Notes under the pieces: generated by a model | What the model was told of the DNA's origin: nothing | Seen by the model: only the letters and a program-made list of their open reading frames with translations | Databases searched by the model: none | From: an uncultured bacterium | GTDB taxonomy: Bacteria; Chloroflexota; Anaerolineae; J036; Brachytrichaceae | Reading direction: 5' to 3' | Length of the DNA stretch: 64,000 bases | Assembly: GCA_903873965.1 (NCBI GenBank) | Contig: CAIQQO010000347.1 | Coordinates: 62,001 to 126,000 of the forward strand | Shown: positions 51,211 through 61,269 of the stretch, in pieces | Layout of the letters: each line of letters starts with the position of its first letter | How positions within the stretch are numbered: the first letter of the stretch is position 1 | Translations under genes and position numbers: made by a program

Positions 51211-52605
51211 ATGGATTCTCGTATCGTTGAGTTTGTGAGCGCGTTGCGCTCTCGCGGTGTGCGTGTTTCGCTGGCAGAATCCGCCGATTCCCTCCGCGCG
51301 ATTGAAGCCGTCGGCGTACTTGATCGATCCTTGTTTAAGCATGCGCTTAAAGCGACATTGATTAAAGAACCTGCCGATGTTCCTACTTTTGAGCAGTTAT
51401 TTCCCATGTTCTTCAGCGGTGAAGGTGCTCCGCTGCAGTCCCCGCAAGGATTAACAGAAGAACAGCAGGAACAGCTGCAAAATGCACTTCAAGCACTCAA
51501 GCAGGCTTTGCGCGATCTGATGAGTATGTTGGCGAATGGTGAGCAGCCCTCGAAGAGTGATCTTGACCAGCATGCTAAGCAGGCCGGCGTCAGTTCACAG
51601 ATGCATCAATATCGCATGAACCAACAAACGCAGCGTTGGCTTACTGAGCGTATGTTGCGCGAGATGGGACTCACTCCGGAACAGATCAAAGAAGCGATCG
51701 AAGCCCTGATGAAGCAGTTGAAAATGCAGGGAATGGATGGCAAGGCGCGCGAGGAGATTCGAGAAACTATTCAGCAGAACGCGGAAGGCATGCGCGAGCA
51801 GGTTTCTAAATATGTCGGTCAGAGCATGCTGCAGCAGCCAGATGACAATCCGCATCACCGGCGTATCGATGACTTGATGAATCGACCTTTGTCATCCCTG
51901 ACTGAAGCTGAAACCGATGAGTTACGCAACCATGTCCGGCGCCTGGTGGCGCGTCTGCGCTCTCGCGCCGCACTTCGCATGCGTCATGCCAAAGAAGGCG
52001 ACTTTGACGTGAAAGCCACAATTCGCCACAATCAGCGTTACGGTGGTATTCCACTTGAACTCAAACATAAACGCCACCACCTCAAACCCAAGCTGACGGT
52101 GATCGTCGATATTTCTACTTCCATGCGACCTGTGGCCGAGTTCATGTTGCGCATGGTGTATGAGATGCAGGACCAGGTGAGTAAAGCGCGCTCCTTTGCA
52201 TTCATCGATGATATCCACGATATCAGCATCACGTTTGTTGAGCATCGACCGGAAGATGCTGTGCCAATTGTTCTGCATGAACTCCCGCCCGGGCACTACA
52301 ACACAGATCTGGGCGCCAGCCTACAGACCTTTGTCACAGACTATCTTGATACAGTCGACCGGCGCACGACAGTGATTTTTGTCGGAGATGGCCGCAACAA
52401 TTACAATGATCCTCGTCTCGATCTGGTGACAACACTTAAAGGGCGAGCGCGCCGGGTAGTGTGGATGAACCCTGAACCTGCTTTTCAGTGGGGGCAGGGA
52501 GACAGCGATATGATTGCCTATGCGCCGCTGTGCGATGCGGTACATCAGGTTGCCACATTGCAACAACTCGCTGATGCGATCGATGACTTGTTTCAGAGAC
52601 GCTGA
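51211..52605 (+). CDS. VWA domain protein (CoxE-like)
   Basis: LTVIVDISTSMRPVAEFMLRMVYEMQDQVSKARSFAFIDD MIDAS-type motif; RVVWMNPEP. Confidence 0.9.
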   Translation: MDSRIVEFVSALRSRGVRVSLAESADSLRAIEAVGVLDRSLFKHALKATLIKEPADVPTFEQLFPMFFSGEGAPLQSPQGLTEEQQEQLQNALQALKQALRDLMSMLANGEQPSKSDLDQHAKQAGVSSQMHQYRMNQQTQRWLTERMLREMGLTPEQIKEAIEALMKQLKMQGMDGKAREEIRETIQQNAEGMREQVSKYVGQSMLQQPDDNPHHRRIDDLMNRPLSSLTEAETDELRNHVRRLVARLRSRAALRMRHAKEGDFDVKATIRHNQRYGGIPLELKHKRHHLKPKLTVIVDISTSMRPVAEFMLRMVYEMQDQVSKARSFAFIDDIHDISITFVEHRPEDAVPIVLHELPPGHYNTDLGASLQTFVTDYLDTVDRRTTVIFVGDGRNNYNDPRLDLVTTLKGRARRVVWMNPEPAFQWGQGDSDMIAYAPLCDAVHQVATLQQLADAIDDLFQRR

Positions 52606-52669
52606 CTCTTCGCCCGGCTGACAGGTGACGGGCAGGAGACGGTATTTATTACAGGACAAACATAAACAC

Positions 52670-53191
52670 ATGGCAGGAAGTCGCGCTGCATTGCGCATCG
52701 GTTTAATAGGTGGACTTGTACTGAGTCTGGCAGTGGTTGCTCAGCAAGTCACAGACTCTTCCGACTTACAGTGTTTTGGCTTCATCATCACGGTACTCGG
52801 GCTGTGCGTCATCGGTTATCTGGCTTCGCGGGAAGTGGGCGATCCAAACCGGTTGCCGGCATTGCGCGCAGGTGCGGTTGGCGGACTGATTGCCGGATTG
52901 CTTGCCTCGATGGCTACTGTTGCCGTATTGATCTTTCTATCAGTAAGTGGCGACACGCTGCAACGCGCGCAGGCCGTATTTCGTGAAATGCCGCCCTCAC
53001 TGATGGAACAGTATGCAGCGGCTGGTATTACGATCGAATCACTCGCACAATTGACCGTTACCATCCAGATACTGTGTTGCCCAGCCGTTCTTCCGATAAT
53101 GGGTCTTGTGTTTGGCACCATTGGCGGCGCCTTCGCCTCCCTTGCCAAACGCGGGCAGGGACAGGAATCGGATTCCGGAAAAGGCAGCTAG
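52670..53191 (+). CDS. Small membrane protein, paralog of the next gene
   Basis: Hydrophobic segments; LRAGAVGGLIAGLLASMATVAVLIF. Confidence 0.7.
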   Translation: MAGSRAALRIGLIGGLVLSLAVVAQQVTDSSDLQCFGFIITVLGLCVIGYLASREVGDPNRLPALRAGAVGGLIAGLLASMATVAVLIFLSVSGDTLQRAQAVFREMPPSLMEQYAAAGITIESLAQLTVTIQILCCPAVLPIMGLVFGTIGGAFASLAKRGQGQESDSGKGS

Positions 53192-53194
53192 TCA

Positions 53195-53704
53195 ATGAAA
53201 AAGCGTAGTACGGTGTCGGAGCTTCAGGCACTGTCGGTTGCACGTCGTAGGTCGCTTCTTTTTGTCGCCGTTGCCGTTGCTGTGGCGCTGATCGTATTAG
53301 CACTGACAAGTGAAGTCATCGCGTTGCAGTGCATCGTACTCGCCGCCCTCACACTGGCCGGTGCCCTCGCAAGCGCCTGGGCAGCCGTTTCAATCGATCC
53401 AAAGGCAGCGTCGCGTGCTGGCATGCAGGCAGGCATCCTGGTTGCCATGGCCTACGTGATGCCAATGGCGCTGTATGCCTTCTACAGATTCATAACACTC
53501 GATGGAGCCATGGCGGCGCGGTTGGCGGGAGAGATGAGCGCCGCAGAGGCGACCAATCTAGTACAACAACACATCACGCCAGGACTGGAGTACTTCCGAG
53601 GCCAGTTTGTCAGTTACATTTTCGGATACATACTCTTTGGACTGTTGTTTGGATGGCTGCTTGGCGCTGTGGCAGGTGTTATTGCTAAGCGAACGTCGCG
53701 CTGA
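53195..53704 (+). CDS. Small membrane protein, paralog of the previous gene
   Basis: SRAGMQAGILVAMAYVMPMALYAFYRF; similar length and topology to upstream gene. Confidence 0.7.
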   Translation: MKKRSTVSELQALSVARRRSLLFVAVAVAVALIVLALTSEVIALQCIVLAALTLAGALASAWAAVSIDPKAASRAGMQAGILVAMAYVMPMALYAFYRFITLDGAMAARLAGEMSAAEATNLVQQHITPGLEYFRGQFVSYIFGYILFGLLFGWLLGAVAGVIAKRTSR

Positions 53705-53725
53705 CGCAAGTCAACCTTATACGGC

Positions 53726-54526
53726 TTATTCTGCAACGTTATTAACAGCCCACCCGCTGATAAATCCAAGATAGGCGGGAATCAATGGCAGAACACAAGG
53801 CGAAGCAAACGAAAGGAATCCAGCAAGCGCGGCGATGATGATGCTTGGCGCAGCGCCAGTGCCACGCCCGAGTAATTCCTCTGGGCTGAAACTGGAGCGT
53901 GACAAGATCGAACTGAGTATTACAAGTTGTCCGGTTACCTGAACCAGGCCGATCGCTATCAGCAGTACACCGCTGATGATTTCAATCAGGCGCATGTTAC
54001 GTTTAAGACGCGCCAGCAATGGGGTTAATCGATCGGCCAGGAGCGCCACAAGAAGAAACGGCACGCCAAGCCCGAGTGTATAGGCAGTCAATAGTGCCAG
54101 ACGTTGTAGGATGCTGTCGGCTTCCACGCTCATCGAAAGGATGGCACCAAGAAATGGCCCAATGCAAGGCGTCCAGCCTGCGGCAAAGGATAGACCGGTC
54201 AAATATGACTGCAGGCTGCTGACGCCCCGCGAAGTGCGGCTTAGGCCTTTTCTGGTATCGCTGTACAGCAAGGGGATGTTTACGATGCGCAGGGTAAAAA
54301 GGCCGAATACGATCAAGGCCAGCCCGCCCACGATTCGCACGACATCGCGCGCGGCATAAATGGTGTCGCCCAGAAGTGTGCCAACAAAACCGAAGATGCC
54401 AACGATAAAAGTGGCAAATCCGGAAACAAAGAATAATCCTTGGACAAAAGTCACCATTCGACTGCGTTGAGTTTGCACCGAAGGTGTCAGTCCGGAGTGT
54501 GATGTGCCTGTGATCTGCTGGGCCAA
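53726..54526 (-). CDS. ccdA: Cytochrome c biogenesis protein CcdA
   Basis: IAALAGFLSFASPCVLPLIPAYLGFISG (read at C-terminal end of the listed ORF); AGWTPCIGPFLGAIL. Confidence 0.75.
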   Translation of the reverse strand: MAQQITGTSHSGLTPSVQTQRSRMVTFVQGLFFVSGFATFIVGIFGFVGTLLGDTIYAARDVVRIVGGLALIVFGLFTLRIVNIPLLYSDTRKGLSRTSRGVSSLQSYLTGLSFAAGWTPCIGPFLGAILSMSVEADSILQRLALLTAYTLGLGVPFLLVALLADRLTPLLARLKRNMRLIEIISGVLLIAIGLVQVTGQLVILSSILSRSSFSPEELLGRGTGAAPSIIIAALAGFLSFASPCVLPLIPAYLGFISGWAVNNVAE

Positions 54527-54537
54527 GATGTTCCTCT

Positions 54538-54729
54538 TTACTTAGAATCTGCTTCGCTGTCGTTGTTGGCCTGATCCTGCTTGAGTTGTTCAGATATCTG
54601 ATCAAGCAGTTCGGCGTCACGACGCAGGTTGCGTTGGCGCAGGACAAGAGATAGAAGGTAGCCACCAATGCCACCAAAGAAAACGATGTAACCGGCGATC
54701 AGGTAGATGGAGTTTTTTTCTGAGAACAT
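54538..54729 (-). CDS. CcmD-like small heme-exporter-associated protein
   Basis: MFSEKNSIYLIAGYIVFFGGIGGYLLSLVLRQRNLRRDAELL; single TM, next to CcsA/CcmC. Confidence 0.65.
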   Translation of the reverse strand: MFSEKNSIYLIAGYIVFFGGIGGYLLSLVLRQRNLRRDAELLDQISEQLKQDQANNDSEADSK

Positions 54730-54730
54730 A

Positions 54731-55483
54731 TCAATTAGTGAGTTCAGCGCGACGGTAAGCCAGTACGTCGGCATGCGATTGCAGCTCAACCCGGCTACGC
54801 AGCATGAACATGTAAATTATAAAGAATGTGAAGAAGCAGAATGCCATGATCAGACCTATCTCGCTCGATATTCCAAAACCGCCTTGCTGAGTGCCATTGA
54901 CGCTTTCGCCAATCACGGCTGGATGGACGCTGTTGAGCACACGGCTGACGAGGAAGTTGAGCGGGATAGTCAGCGCACCGATGATGCCATAGACAGCCGC
55001 AAATCGTGCGCGTCGTCCTGGATCATCCAGCCCGGAACGCAGCATCAAGTAAGCAATGTACATGAGCAATTGCAGCGCGCTGAGCGTCAGCTTGAAGTCC
55101 CATGTCCACCACGTATTCCATACGGGACGCGCCCAGAGCATGCCAGTAAGCAGCACCATCGCGATGAATACGACGCCGATTTCCGCCGAGGCTAAAGCCA
55201 CGCGATCATACTTGAAATCACGTCGTTTTAAATACAGGCCACCTGATACGGCGGTGACAAACCATGCGGTAAAGCCAATTAATGCTGAAGAAAAGTGAAA
55301 GTAGAAAATGCGCTGCACGTTGCCACCGGCGCCGTCTTGCGCGCGCGGAGCAACGAGAAATACAAGTAACAATGCTACGATAAACATAGCGCCGGCAGCT
55401 ATACCAATCCCACGCGTTGTCTGTGTTGCGTTGGTTGGCTGTTTGGCTGTTGCAGGTCGTCCGAGGGTCTGTTCCATATACAC
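54731..55483 (-). CDS. ccsA: Cytochrome c biogenesis protein CcmC/CcsA-type
   Basis: QRIFYFHFSSALIGF; WGARP-like WARPVWNTWWTWDFKLT. Confidence 0.9.
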   Translation of the reverse strand: MYMEQTLGRPATAKQPTNATQTTRGIGIAAGAMFIVALLLVFLVAPRAQDGAGGNVQRIFYFHFSSALIGFTAWFVTAVSGGLYLKRRDFKYDRVALASAEIGVVFIAMVLLTGMLWARPVWNTWWTWDFKLTLSALQLLMYIAYLMLRSGLDDPGRRARFAAVYGIIGALTIPLNFLVSRVLNSVHPAVIGESVNGTQQGGFGISSEIGLIMAFCFFTFFIIYMFMLRSRVELQSHADVLAYRRAELTN

Positions 55484-55519
55484 CTATCCTATAAGTTCGC
55501 TGGATTATACTCTTCGATC

Positions 55520-57073
55520 ATGACAAGCACACCTGCGATTGACTTTCGACCACGTTCCGTTGGTGAGTTACTTGACCTGACATTTATGCTTTATCGGCAC
55601 AATTTTCTGCGGTTGATCGGAATCACTCTGGTTGTCATGGGCCCTGTCGCAGCATTCTCATTATTGAGCAGATCCAGCAGCATCGTTCAGTATATGGCAT
55701 CACTGGCAAGTCTGTCATCAGGAATACAAAGCCGTTCCGCCATTGGCACTGCGGCGATCATTTCATCGTTGATCGCCTGTTGTGCAGGTGTTTTAGTTGC
55801 GATAGCTGGCGTCTTTGTGCCGTGGATGGAAGGCGCACTGACGCATAACACGATTGAACACATTCTGGGACGCAAGCCTAACTGGCGTGCTTCGTATACT
55901 GCAATCCGGCCACGCTGGGCGTCACTGTGGGCAGCAAATGCACTTCGGGTTATTACAGTGTCAGTAGCCATGATTCCGTTTGTGATGGGATTGTATGGCG
56001 TGTTGATCAGCATCGTGTTTGCCTTTGGCGCATCGGGCAGTGCGCCTATTGCCAATGCTAATGACATCAATCTGGTCTCGTTGGGCCTGGTTGCGATTTG
56101 TCTGCCGGTAGGTTTGGTTGGCGGCGCGCTGGGCGTGTATGTTGCAACAAGTTGGAGCATGATCGTGCCTGTCATCGTAGGTGAAGGTATCGATGCTACG
56201 ACATCACTTGGGCGCAGTAACACACTCGCAAAAGGATTTCGCATACGACTGATCGGACGCCTGATGCTTTTCGAGGCGATGCGTTTCTTTGTATTGACAT
56301 TACCTATACTGGCTATTCAGCTGTTTGTTTATGGCGGTTCTTTTGTGGCGCGGGTTAATGAACCAACATCGATCTGGACTGTTGTGGCGATTATTGTTGC
56401 AGGTATTCTGGGATCAATTGAAAATGTGCTGGTTGCTCCTTTTTATAGTATCTATATCGTCGTCAACTATCTAGACCTGCGCATACGCAAGGAGAATCTG
56501 GCGCTGCAGATACAGGCCGCCAATCTGGCACAGGAAAATGTCAATGCAACAGTGAGTGTTCAGAATAACTCACTTGATATAGCAGAGTCCACGCCATTAT
56601 CCAGTGCGCCGACAGTGATTTCTAGTCCCATTCTTGATGCGCCAGGGCTGGCTATCGTAACCAATCCAGAGATTCAGCGTGACGACAAAGTGATCGATGA
56701 GGCTAATGGTATGCCGCCTGCATCCACGATGGCGTTGCCTGCGATTGAGGAGTCGATAACACCAGCGCAACGTATCAGCGCCTTGTTTAAGCGGTTGCGA
56801 ACCGAAGGAGATCAGCCTGAATTGATGAACCAACTGGGCATCGCGTATCAGGAAGTTGGCGATTTATTCGGCGCACGTGACTCCTTTACACGCGCAAGAA
56901 CGCTCGCACCTGATAATCCTGTTTATGCTTACAACATGGCGATGCTACATCGGCAGCGCAAGGATTTACCGGCAGCTCGCGAGGCTATGGCCGATTACCT
57001 CAGGTTGGAAACTGATGCTCTACAGCGTCAGACCGTATTGGCTGATCCAGCGATGAAGGACTTGCTGGACTAA
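55520..57073 (+). CDS. Membrane protein with C-terminal TPR-like region
   Basis: RPRSVGELLDLTFMLYRHNFLRLIGI membrane domain; C-terminal QLGIAYQEVGDLFGARDSFTRARTLAPDNPVYAYNMAMLHRQRKDLPAAREAM. Confidence 0.75.
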   Translation: MTSTPAIDFRPRSVGELLDLTFMLYRHNFLRLIGITLVVMGPVAAFSLLSRSSSIVQYMASLASLSSGIQSRSAIGTAAIISSLIACCAGVLVAIAGVFVPWMEGALTHNTIEHILGRKPNWRASYTAIRPRWASLWAANALRVITVSVAMIPFVMGLYGVLISIVFAFGASGSAPIANANDINLVSLGLVAICLPVGLVGGALGVYVATSWSMIVPVIVGEGIDATTSLGRSNTLAKGFRIRLIGRLMLFEAMRFFVLTLPILAIQLFVYGGSFVARVNEPTSIWTVVAIIVAGILGSIENVLVAPFYSIYIVVNYLDLRIRKENLALQIQAANLAQENVNATVSVQNNSLDIAESTPLSSAPTVISSPILDAPGLAIVTNPEIQRDDKVIDEANGMPPASTMALPAIEESITPAQRISALFKRLRTEGDQPELMNQLGIAYQEVGDLFGARDSFTRARTLAPDNPVYAYNMAMLHRQRKDLPAAREAMADYLRLETDALQRQTVLADPAMKDLLD

Positions 57074-57175
57074 GTGTGTGCCTGGCCAGTGCGCTGCCAC
57101 CCATGTACAATCGGTTGATACTCATTGTCCCGATCCACGAGCGTTGGATTCAAGCACTGAATCTTTACCTATATT

Positions 57176-58123
57176 ATGAACCTACCTGATCTCTATCAGA
57201 GTCTTAAGGCAGAAGCCGCCAAAGTCATCGTAGGACAGACTGACGTCTTTGAGCATGTTGTCGTTGCGCTTTTCAGCGGTGGGCATGTCTTGCTGGAAGG
57301 GGTGCCGGGAACAGCCAAGACACTGATAGCCAAGACACTTGCACGCCTCATACAGGCAGACTACAAGCGCGTGCAGTTCACTCCCGACCTGATGCCGTCA
57401 GATATCGTCGGCACAAGTGTGTTTAACCTGCAATCCAGCGAGTTTAGCTTGAGGCGCGGCCCGGTATTTACGCAGATCATGCTTGCTGATGAAATCAACC
57501 GCGCGCCGGCCAAGACGCAGTCAGCGTTGCTTGAAGCCATGGAAGAGCATCAAGTGACGATCGAAGGCGAGATGAACCGATTGCCAGAACCATTCATGGT
57601 GATGGCAACACAAAATCCTGTCGAATATGAGGGAACCTACCCGCTGCCGGAGGCTCAGCTCGATCGGTTTTTGCTGAAGGTGCGCGTCGCTTATCCACCG
57701 CTGTCTGCAGAAAGTGAAATACTGCGTCGTTATCATCATGGCTTTGACGCACACAAGCTTGATGATGTCGGGCTGAAGCCTGTAATGACACCGGCTGATA
57801 TTGCTGAAGCACAGGCAACTATCCTGACAGTCAAGGTTGAAGATGGCATTTTGGATTATATTGCTCGACTCCTGGATGCCACTCGCAAGTCGCCGGACTT
57901 GATCCTTGGCGGTAGCCCGCGCGCCGGCATCGCTCTATTGCTAACCTCAAAGACCTATGCGGCTCTGCAGGGGCGTGACTATGTGCGACCTGATGACATC
58001 AAGTTTTTGGCGCCGCCTGTCTTGCGCCACCGCATCATCCTGCGCCCTGAAGCGGAAGTAGAAGGACTGGATGCGGATAAGGTCATCCTGCATATTCTTG
58101 CTAAGGTAGAAGTGCCGCGCTGA
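57176..58123 (+). CDS. MoxR family ATPase
   Basis: [81 protein letters not shown]. Confidence 0.97.
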   Translation: MNLPDLYQSLKAEAAKVIVGQTDVFEHVVVALFSGGHVLLEGVPGTAKTLIAKTLARLIQADYKRVQFTPDLMPSDIVGTSVFNLQSSEFSLRRGPVFTQIMLADEINRAPAKTQSALLEAMEEHQVTIEGEMNRLPEPFMVMATQNPVEYEGTYPLPEAQLDRFLLKVRVAYPPLSAESEILRRYHHGFDAHKLDDVGLKPVMTPADIAEAQATILTVKVEDGILDYIARLLDATRKSPDLILGGSPRAGIALLLTSKTYAALQGRDYVRPDDIKFLAPPVLRHRIILRPEAEVEGLDADKVILHILAKVEVPR

Positions 58124-58148
58124 TAGCGCCGATGTATTGCTGCTGAAC

Positions 58149-59474
58149 ATGCCTACCCGACGTTTGCTGTTCCTCGCACTCATTGTTGCTCCATTACTGG
58201 GGCTGGCAGAAGCCGCACCGGTCATGAGCACATTGGCTATGCTTTACGCGTGCCTGGTATGCGGCGCGGTACTGCTTGATGTTCTTTTGATCGACAGGTA
58301 TACCGCGTTTGAATTAATTCGCAAACATGATCAGCGTCTATCGCTTGGCGCGGATAACATCGTTGTTCTACAGGTAACACATCGTGGTAAGCGTGCCACG
58401 GTGATCGAGTTACGCGACGAACCGCCGGATGCATGGTTGACCAAACCTGACGGCGCTGCCATGCTTGCGGTGTTTTTGTTCCCGCTGTCTGTGCGTGCGA
58501 CACATGAAGAGTCGTATACAGTACGCCCACTACGGCGCGGTGATTACTTCTTCAGGTGCATTTCCTTGCGCTGGGTTGGCCCACTTGGGCTGATGAGGCG
58601 TCAGCATTCCTATGATGTGACTCAGCTGGTGCAAGTCTATCCCAATGTGCTCGAAGTACGCAAGTACGATTTACTGCTGAGGCGCAATCGACTGCAGGAT
58701 ATTGGCCTGCGAATCCAGCGCCGTTATGGGGAAGGGCGCGAGTTTGAGCGTCTGCGTGAGTACCAACCTGACGACGATTTTCGCCACATCTCGTGGAAGG
58801 CCACTGCCCGCCGTCACAAACCCATCACCATGGAGTTTGAATCGGAGCGTAGCCAGACTATATTCATCGCCTTTGATGTGGGCAGAATGATGAATGCATC
58901 TGTTGGCGAAATGACGCGCCTCGATTATGTGATTAATTCTGTGCTTCTGTTCAGCTACGTGGTGCTGGGCAAGGGCGACAAGGTTGGCATGATGACGTTC
59001 GCAGATAAAGTGACGCATTTCATCGAGCCGAAATCCGGGCGCGCGCAGTTCTATCGCATGCTGGATTTGCTGTATCGGGTCGAAACACAACCGGTGGAGC
59101 CAGACTATAAACACGCACTCAGCTACCTGCGCCTCAAGCAGCGTCGGCGCGCGTTGGTGGTTGTCTTCACCGACTTGACCGGTGGCGTATCGATGCAGCA
59201 ACTAACCGCCGGCGTAGTGGGATTGCGCCCGCCTCATTTGCCGCTGATTGTGACCATCAGTGATCCGTTCCTTAAGGAAATGGCTACGGCCACGACGCTG
59301 ACAGAAGCGCAGGTGTACGAACGCGCAGTAGCACAGCGTGTGATTGATGATCGACGCGCTGTACTTCAGCGCATGGAGCTACAGGGGGCGATCACGCTAG
59401 ACGTGCCGGCTTCACAGTTGTCGGCGTCGGTCATTAATAAGTATCTTGAGATCAAGGGGCAGGGGATTCTTTAG
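58149..59474 (+). CDS. DUF58 domain protein
   Basis: GREFERLREYQPDDDFRHISWKATARRHKPITMEFE. Confidence 0.95.
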   Translation: MPTRRLLFLALIVAPLLGLAEAAPVMSTLAMLYACLVCGAVLLDVLLIDRYTAFELIRKHDQRLSLGADNIVVLQVTHRGKRATVIELRDEPPDAWLTKPDGAAMLAVFLFPLSVRATHEESYTVRPLRRGDYFFRCISLRWVGPLGLMRRQHSYDVTQLVQVYPNVLEVRKYDLLLRRNRLQDIGLRIQRRYGEGREFERLREYQPDDDFRHISWKATARRHKPITMEFESERSQTIFIAFDVGRMMNASVGEMTRLDYVINSVLLFSYVVLGKGDKVGMMTFADKVTHFIEPKSGRAQFYRMLDLLYRVETQPVEPDYKHALSYLRLKQRRRALVVVFTDLTGGVSMQQLTAGVVGLRPPHLPLIVTISDPFLKEMATATTLTEAQVYERAVAQRVIDDRRAVLQRMELQGAITLDVPASQLSASVINKYLEIKGQGIL

Positions 59475-60426
59475 GCTGGCGACCGCCAAGTACTAACAAA
59501 GCATAGGTGATCACGCCTGACAAGATCGCCGCGACACCGCTATAGAGCGGGTTGAATTGCGGAGAAACGAAACCCTCGATGGTGCCTGCAATCACCAAAA
59601 GCGGTATGGACCCACCCGCCAGGATAACGGCCTCGCGGGTTGCGAGTATTAAGGCATCTTTGCGAGACTTTACGCCAGGATGCAGGATAGCCCAACCCAT
59701 GCTGAGGCCAGCGCCGCCAGCCAGGAAAATCACCGTGAATTCGATCACACCATGTCCGATGACGAAGTTCACCAACCGCCAGCCCAGGCCGTAGTGAAAG
59801 CACAGCCCCATCAGCCCTCCAACAGAGAGTCCATTGGTGAGAAGGATATAGAGCGTCACCAGTCCGGCACTAGCGCCACCAGCGAAAGCGGTCAAGCTGA
59901 CGCGGATGTTGTTCGTCATGATGAAACTGGATGCATACGATCGCTTGCCTTCCGGAAGATCGATCCATAATTCGCCGTTTCTGACCAGTGGTATCAATTC
60001 TTTTTCACTGTCGCTGAAGGTCCATTCAGCCACGTCTGGTTGCAGGTATACCAGAATGCCGTGCACAACGGCGGGCACTACCAGTATCAAAAACGCGGCG
60101 ACGATAAACGGGAATAATTTGCGGCAGGTGCGTGGAAATTGCGACAACATGAATTCGACTAGATTCAATGCCTGCGCAGGACGGCCTCGATAGACGGCGG
60201 CATGAGCACGCGCGATCAACTGATTCAGGTATGCGGCAACCGTGTGCCCGCTGTAGTCACGCTGTGCAAGGGCAAGATCACTGGTCACGTTGCGGTACAA
60301 CTCGCCAAGTTCTACCAGTTCATCGGGCTTCATCAGCCTGATACCGTTGCCGGCTGATCGGTCAACGAGATACGCAAGACGTTCCCATCTGGATCGATTT
60401 TCTTTGATAAACAGGTCAACATTCAT
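59452..60426 (-). CDS. SpoIIM family (stage II sporulation protein M-like) membrane protein
   Basis: FIKENRSRWERLAYLVDR...YRNVTSDLALAQRDY; TNNIRVSLTAFAGGASAGLVTLYILLTNGLSVG. Confidence 0.92.
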   Translation of the reverse strand: MNVDLFIKENRSRWERLAYLVDRSAGNGIRLMKPDELVELGELYRNVTSDLALAQRDYSGHTVAAYLNQLIARAHAAVYRGRPAQALNLVEFMLSQFPRTCRKLFPFIVAAFLILVVPAVVHGILVYLQPDVAEWTFSDSEKELIPLVRNGELWIDLPEGKRSYASSFIMTNNIRVSLTAFAGGASAGLVTLYILLTNGLSVGGLMGLCFHYGLGWRLVNFVIGHGVIEFTVIFLAGGAGLSMGWAILHPGVKSRKDALILATREAVILAGGSIPLLVIAGTIEGFVSPQFNPLYSGVAAILSGVITYALLVLGGRQPKESPAP

Positions 60427-60440
60427 GCTGAGAGCGTCGC

Positions 60441-61259
60441 TTAATGCTGATATAAGGCGAGGAAGTTGGAAAGGGCCGTGTTGAAGGCGGATGGGTTTTC
60501 CAGCGCCGTAAGATGCCCTGCTTCTGGTATGACTGCTAACCTGGCGGTGTTGCCTATGGCCTGCACCATATAGCGCGAATCGCTGAGCGGCGTTATCTTA
60601 TCAAGCTCGCCGACAATCACCAGCGTTGGCACTGTTATTGTTGGCAACGTCGCTGTTGAATCCGGACGAGTAGCCAGTGCATTGAGAATACGGGTGATTT
60701 CCTGGGGATCAGTACTTTCAATCATGCGACGTACTTCCATACCGACCACGCCATGACGATGTACGGGCGCCAACAGGCTGTCCAGCATGCCGTCCGATAT
60801 GGCCCTGGCGCCATGGATAGCTACTTGCTCGGCCTGGGATTTCCGGCGCTCACGCACTTCAGGCGTATCTGGAGCTGCCTTGGTATCTGCAAGAATCAAC
60901 CGTTCGATACGATTTGGGATTAATCGCCACAGTTCAAAAGCAGTGTATCCACCCAGTGAAAGACCGCAGATTGTCAGGCGGGACTGATTGCCAAGAGCCG
61001 AATCCAGCAACGTGATCAAATCATCAGCAAGTGTATTCACCGTCACATTGGCACTACGGTGCTCAACTTCTCTCGTGTCGCCATGCCCTCGTAGATCAGG
61101 TGCAAAAACGTGATGGCCTGCGCTGAAGTGCGACATCTGGTGACGCCACATGCTGTGGTCGAACGGGAAGCCATGAATAAAAAGCAAGGGTGTAGCGTCG
61201 CTATTACCGCGTTCGTCCACGAACATGCTCAGGTCATTAAGGCGCATCAGCATGGCCAT
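60441..61259 (-). CDS. Alpha/beta hydrolase
   Basis: LLFIHGFPFDHSMWRHQ; LTICGLSLGGYTAFEL; start trimmed to MAMLMRLNDL. Confidence 0.92.
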   Translation of the reverse strand: MAMLMRLNDLSMFVDERGNSDATPLLFIHGFPFDHSMWRHQMSHFSAGHHVFAPDLRGHGDTREVEHRSANVTVNTLADDLITLLDSALGNQSRLTICGLSLGGYTAFELWRLIPNRIERLILADTKAAPDTPEVRERRKSQAEQVAIHGARAISDGMLDSLLAPVHRHGVVGMEVRRMIESTDPQEITRILNALATRPDSTATLPTITVPTLVIVGELDKITPLSDSRYMVQAIGNTARLAVIPEAGHLTALENPSAFNTALSNFLALYQH

Positions 61260-61269
61260 TGTTCCTGGA

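Noticed and set aside
53726-55483. Partial cytochrome c maturation set (CcdA, CcmD-like, CcsA)
   Set aside because: Known arrangement; remaining genes are likely elsewhere.
55687-56244. 185-aa minus-strand ORF
   Set aside because: Antisense to the membrane-TPR gene; shadow ORF.
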